Shown here: piece by piece, positions 7,114 to 9,866 of the stretch | Numbering within the stretch: the stretch's first letter is position 1 | Layout of the letters: every line of letters begins with the position of its first letter | Source: Ignavibacteria bacterium | GTDB taxonomy: Bacteria; Bacteroidota; Ignavibacteria; UBA10030; UBA6906 | NCBI GenBank assembly: GCA_029859455.1 | Contig: JAOUDE010000077.1 | Coordinates: forward strand, 1-9,866 | Direction: 5' to 3' | DNA: 9,866 nt | Translations under genes and position numbers: made by a program | Notes under the pieces: model-generated | Told to the model about the DNA's origin: nothing | The model's input: the letters and a program-made list of their open reading frames with translations, nothing else | Database searches by the model: none

Positions 7114-9303
7114 ATGACGAAGATTCTCGTTGCCGCCCTCCTGCCGGTACTGTTGCCGGTCTCTTTGCCGGCTCAGGAGGGAACAGCCGAATGGACTCTT
7201 GAGGAAATCTTCTCCTCGCAGACATTCCTGACGAAGTCGCTTCCCTCTGTGCAGTGGGTCGGAGGGGCGAAAGCCCTTTCCTATGTCGAATTTGATTCGT
7301 CTGACGGCTCGAAGGATATCATGCTCTATGACATCGCCGCCGGTACGCAGCGCCGCGTGTTCGACGGTTCTCTCCTCAACGGTGACAGTACCGGGTTCGT
7401 CATGTCGGAGTATTCATGGGCACCAGACCACCGTTCCATCCTTCTGACCGGGTCACATGTGGCCAGGAGAAGGAAGACGGGAGGCAATTTCGCCCTGTTC
7501 GACACCACAACTCAGGAACTCAGCCTGATGACGACGAGTGACGAGCCACAGTCGATCATCAAGTTCTCTCCCGACGGGAGAAGAATCGGCTTTGTGCGGT
7601 CGAACAACCTGTTCATGATTGACGTGAACACCGGCGCTGAGACCCAGCTCACGAGAGACGGCTCCGACACGGTTATCAACGGCATGTTCGACTGGGTGTA
7701 CGAAGAGGAATTCTCGATCATCGACGCGTGGGAATGGTCTCCTGACAGCCGGTTCATAGCGTTCTGGCGGTTCGATCAGTCCGGGGTTCCGACATACCCG
7801 ATCGTCCGGTATCCTGACGGTGACGTTCATCCCACCCTCGAGGTGACCCGTTACCCCAAAGCAGGTGATCCTGTCTCCGTTGTCCGAATCGGCGTCATTG
7901 ATACCGAGGAACTGTTCACCACCTGGATCGATATCGGCGAGGAGGTGGACCAGTATATTCCGAGGATCCACTGGACGAACAGTCCCGGCATTCTCGCGGT
8001 GCAACGGTTGAACAGAAGTCAGGATACCCTCCAGCTGATGCTGGCGGATGTTTCGGACGGAAGCTCCCGGGTCGTTCTCACTGAAACCGATCCGGCCTGG
8101 ATCGATGCAGAGGACGGGATGATCGAATTCCTGAAGGAATCGGACCGCTTTATCTGGTCCTCGTTCCGGGATGGCTACAACCATCTCTATCTGTACACAC
8201 TGGATGGTGAACTGGAGCGACAGCTCACATCCGGTCCATGGGAAGTGACCGAATACCACGGGACTGATGAACGCCGCGGTGTTGTTTACTTCACGTCAAC
8301 CAGGCAATCTCCGGTCGAACGGCATCTGTATCGGATCGGACTGGATGGCCGGAGAATGAAACGACTGACCGATGAGCCCGGCTGGCACAGCAGCTCGTTT
8401 GCACCCGGGATGCTCGCTTTCCTTGATACGTATTCCCGCATCGACGAACCACTTTCTGTGACGTTGCGCTCCAATGAAGGAGAAGAGGTGGCGGTGCTCG
8501 TGGAGAACACAATGGATCAGTTTACAGGCCGCCGTTTCGGCCGCCACACCTTTGTGAAGATTCCGGCCGGCGACGGAGAATTGCTGAACGGCTGGATGTT
8601 GACCCCTCCGGATTTCGATCAGTCCCGTCGTTACCCGGTTCTTCTGTATGTCTATGGCGGACCCGGATCGCAGATCATCAGGAACCAATGGGGTGGTTCA
8701 CGGTTCCTCTGGTATCAACTGCTCGCGGAGAAGGGGTATATCATTGCGGCAATCGATAACCGGGGAACAGGAGGAAGAGGGAAAACGTTTATGCAGCAGA
8801 CGTTTCGGCAGATGGGGTTGAAAGAACTTGACGACTGTGTGGAAACGGCGAGGTATCTGAAGTCGCTCTCGTACGTCGATTCGACGAGACTCGGGATATG
8901 GGGATGGAGCTGGGGAGGATACCTGACGACGCTTGCGATGACCCGCGCCCCAGGGACCTTCCGCGCAGGGATGGCGGTTGGCCCGGTGACTGACTGGAGT
9001 CTGTACGACGCCGTGTATACGGAGCGGTACATGGGGACTCCGGAGAACAACCGTGACGGGTACAGGGAGACCTCCGCGATCCGGCATGCGGGACTGATGA
9101 CCGGGAACCTGCTCGTCGTCCACGGTCTGGCTGATGACAACGTCCACTGGCAGAATTCAGTTCTCCTGGTGGAAGCCCTGGTCAGGGCGAACAGGCAGGT
9201 GACGGTCATGTTCTATCCGGAACGGCGACACAGTCTCACCGGAAACAACGGAATCCTTCACGTCTATACCCTGTTGACTGACTATCTGTTGAAGAACCTC
9301 TAG
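7114..9303 (+). CDS. Dipeptidyl peptidase IV (S9B family), exported
   Basis: Serine exopeptidase that releases Xaa-Pro (and Xaa-Ala) dipeptides from peptide N-termini, expected in the periplasm or at the cell surface. Residues 1-20 look like a type I signal peptide (MTK, a Leu/Val/Pro-rich core, cleavage near LPA-Q) with no lipobox. A beta-propeller domain (~50-470) contains DWVYEEEF (193-200), whose E198/E199 match the double Glu that anchors the substrate amino group in human DPP4. The C-terminal alpha/beta-hydrolase domain has YGGPGSQ (514-520, oxyanion Tyr Y514), catalytic S599 in GWSWGG, D674 in ADDNVHW and H706 in RRHS. W628, Y631 and Y635 in the WSLYDAVYTERYMG stretch match the S1 proline pocket. 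Family members more often have GWSYGG. The length of 729 is normal. ATG 7114 is the first ATG after an in-frame stop at 7105, with no clear ribosome site. Its position beside the proline dehydrogenase/OPT genes suggests supply of proline-containing dipeptides. Confidence 0.96.
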   Translation: MTKILVAALLPVLLPVSLPAQEGTAEWTLEEIFSSQTFLTKSLPSVQWVGGAKALSYVEFDSSDGSKDIMLYDIAAGTQRRVFDGSLLNGDSTGFVMSEYSWAPDHRSILLTGSHVARRRKTGGNFALFDTTTQELSLMTTSDEPQSIIKFSPDGRRIGFVRSNNLFMIDVNTGAETQLTRDGSDTVINGMFDWVYEEEFSIIDAWEWSPDSRFIAFWRFDQSGVPTYPIVRYPDGDVHPTLEVTRYPKAGDPVSVVRIGVIDTEELFTTWIDIGEEVDQYIPRIHWTNSPGILAVQRLNRSQDTLQLMLADVSDGSSRVVLTETDPAWIDAEDGMIEFLKESDRFIWSSFRDGYNHLYLYTLDGELERQLTSGPWEVTEYHGTDERRGVVYFTSTRQSPVERHLYRIGLDGRRMKRLTDEPGWHSSSFAPGMLAFLDTYSRIDEPLSVTLRSNEGEEVAVLVENTMDQFTGRRFGRHTFVKIPAGDGELLNGWMLTPPDFDQSRRYPVLLYVYGGPGSQIIRNQWGGSRFLWYQLLAEKGYIIAAIDNRGTGGRGKTFMQQTFRQMGLKELDDCVETARYLKSLSYVDSTRLGIWGWSWGGYLTTLAMTRAPGTFRAGMAVGPVTDWSLYDAVYTERYMGTPENNRDGYRETSAIRHAGLMTGNLLVVHGLADDNVHWQNSVLLVEALVRANRQVTVMFYPERRHSLTGNNGILHVYTLLTDYLLKNL

Positions 9304-9321
9304 TTTTCGTACGTTGTAACC

Positions 9322-9717
9322 ATGTCCTCGCGAATGCATACCCGACATTTTTCGCTCGATGAAGCGCGGCAGGAGCTGACGGCTGTGCATGCTCTCGTGA
9401 GCAAGCTTGCGGAATTGAAGGGAGTACTGGATGCCCGCGGCTGGGATCTTCAAAGACATACCTACTTCGGCGGGCGGGGTCCGAACGGTGATGGGACGTT
9501 TCCGCCCGAGATGGAACAACTGGTGGAGATTGTGAGAGCTCTGGACAAAAGGGGTGTGATCGTAAAGAGCATCGGGCAGGGCCTGATCGATTTTCCCCAC
9601 ATCCGAACAACCGGCGAGGAAGTCTATCTCTGCTGGCGACTGGGTGAGGATGATATTCTGTGGTGGCATGCGATCGAGGACGGGTTTCCAGGGAGGCGAA
9701 GAATCGATGAGCTCTAA
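9322..9717 (+). CDS. DUF2203 family protein
   Basis: A small protein of 131 residues, probably cytoplasmic: I see no signal peptide or membrane segment. It matches what I know of the uncharacterised DUF2203 family: an N-terminal FSLDEAR segment leading into a helix (10-35), then SIGQGLIDFP (83-92), EVYLCWRLGEDD (100-111), WWH (114-116) and a C-terminal GFPGRRR (121-127). The conserved His, Trp, Asp and Arg residues hint at a binding or catalytic site, but none is established. The start could be ATG 9322 or ATG 9334; neither has a clear ribosome site, and 9322 leaves an 18-base gap from the DPP IV stop. The last 11 bases overlap the start of uvrB in another frame, so translation of the two is probably coupled. 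Function unknown. Confidence 0.85.
   Translation: MSSRMHTRHFSLDEARQELTAVHALVSKLAELKGVLDARGWDLQRHTYFGGRGPNGDGTFPPEMEQLVEIVRALDKRGVIVKSIGQGLIDFPHIRTTGEEVYLCWRLGEDDILWWHAIEDGFPGRRRIDEL
9691..9696 (+). promoter_or_regulatory. Probable ribosome binding site for uvrB
   Basis: GGGAGG lies 10 bases before ATG 9707, within the last codons of the DUF2203 gene. The spacing is slightly long but usable. It supports the start that overlaps the DUF2203 end. Confidence 0.5.
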
Positions 9718-9866
9718 GCGGAAGGAGGGAGGATACCAGCTGGTTTCCGATTTCGAGCCGGCGGGTGATCAGCCGGAGGCGATCAGACAGCTCACGGAGG
9801 GAGTTGTTGCGGGTCAGCGGTATCAGACACTGCTTGGGGTCACCGGCAGCGGCAAGACGTTCACCA
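9707..9866 (+). CDS. uvrB: UvrABC excinuclease subunit B (UvrB), 3' partial
   Basis: Damage-verifying helicase-like subunit of nucleotide excision repair, which works with UvrA and UvrC in the cytoplasm. Only the first 53 residues lie in the window. They contain the UvrB N-terminal signature: FEPAGDQPEAI (16-26), then QTLLGVTGSGKTFT (40-53), where GVTGSGKT is the Walker A ATP-binding loop. The spacing from the Asp-Gln-Pro motif to Walker A is that of UvrB. ATG 9707 gives an N-terminus about five residues longer than in E. coli UvrB, and the start overlaps the DUF2203 stop by 11 bases. The reading frame is open to the window edge. Confidence 0.96.
   Translation, partial: MSSKRKEGGYQLVSDFEPAGDQPEAIRQLTEGVVAGQRYQTLLGVTGSGKTFT

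Noticed and set aside
7453..8259. Minus-strand open frame of 268 codons opposite DPP IV
   Set aside because: It is antisense to the propeller domain of a confidently assigned gene; the peptide has no recognisable motif.
8527..8545. Short direct repeat GGCCGCC separated by GTTTC
   Set aside because: It is inside DPP IV coding sequence and explained by Gly-Arg codons; there is no further copy and no sign of a mobile element.

Overview
The window is a GC-rich (well above 50% by eye) stretch of a bacterial chromosome with all real genes on the + strand. The first gene ends in an 'NPFNP...' C-terminal domain of the FlgD-like / type IX secretion (T9SS) sorting type, which is common in Bacteroidota and other FCB-superphylum lineages. 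The two best promoter-like sites (TTG, an 18-20 base gap, TAnnTTT) resemble the Bacteroidota -33/-7 layout. Both points suggest an FCB-group bacterium, but I cannot name a genus.

Layout: (1) 2-1711, the 3' part of a large secreted protein with sialidase-type Asp-boxes, beta-propeller-like repeats and a C-terminal sorting domain. (2) 1712-1977, the longest gene-free stretch (266 bases), with a strong hairpin after the stop codon, a promoter-like AT-rich site and a 26-base dyad before the next gene. (3) 1978-7047, a probable operon: a single-domain proline dehydrogenase, then two divergent OPT-family oligopeptide transporters. The first gene pair overlaps by ATGA, and the run ends in a clear rho-independent terminator at 7066-7099. 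(4) 7114-9303, a secreted dipeptidyl peptidase IV (S9B) with every diagnostic residue I could map. (5) 9322-9717, a DUF2203 protein whose end overlaps the start of uvrB, which runs off the window at 9866.

Together, genes 3 and 4 read as a proline-peptide salvage route. Exported DPP IV would clip Xaa-Pro dipeptides from protein or peptide N-termini, the OPT transporters could import short peptides, and after cytoplasmic hydrolysis (by a prolidase not in this window) proline dehydrogenase would feed proline to P5C and the respiratory chain. The family assignments are secure; the pathway link is inferred from gene neighbourhood. The uvrB/DUF2203 pair belongs to a separate DNA-repair context. I saw no mobile element, CRISPR array, tRNA or rRNA, and no clearly undescribed system. 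The most distinctive points are the peptide/proline cluster, the asymmetric OPT pair and the unusual DNA between genes.
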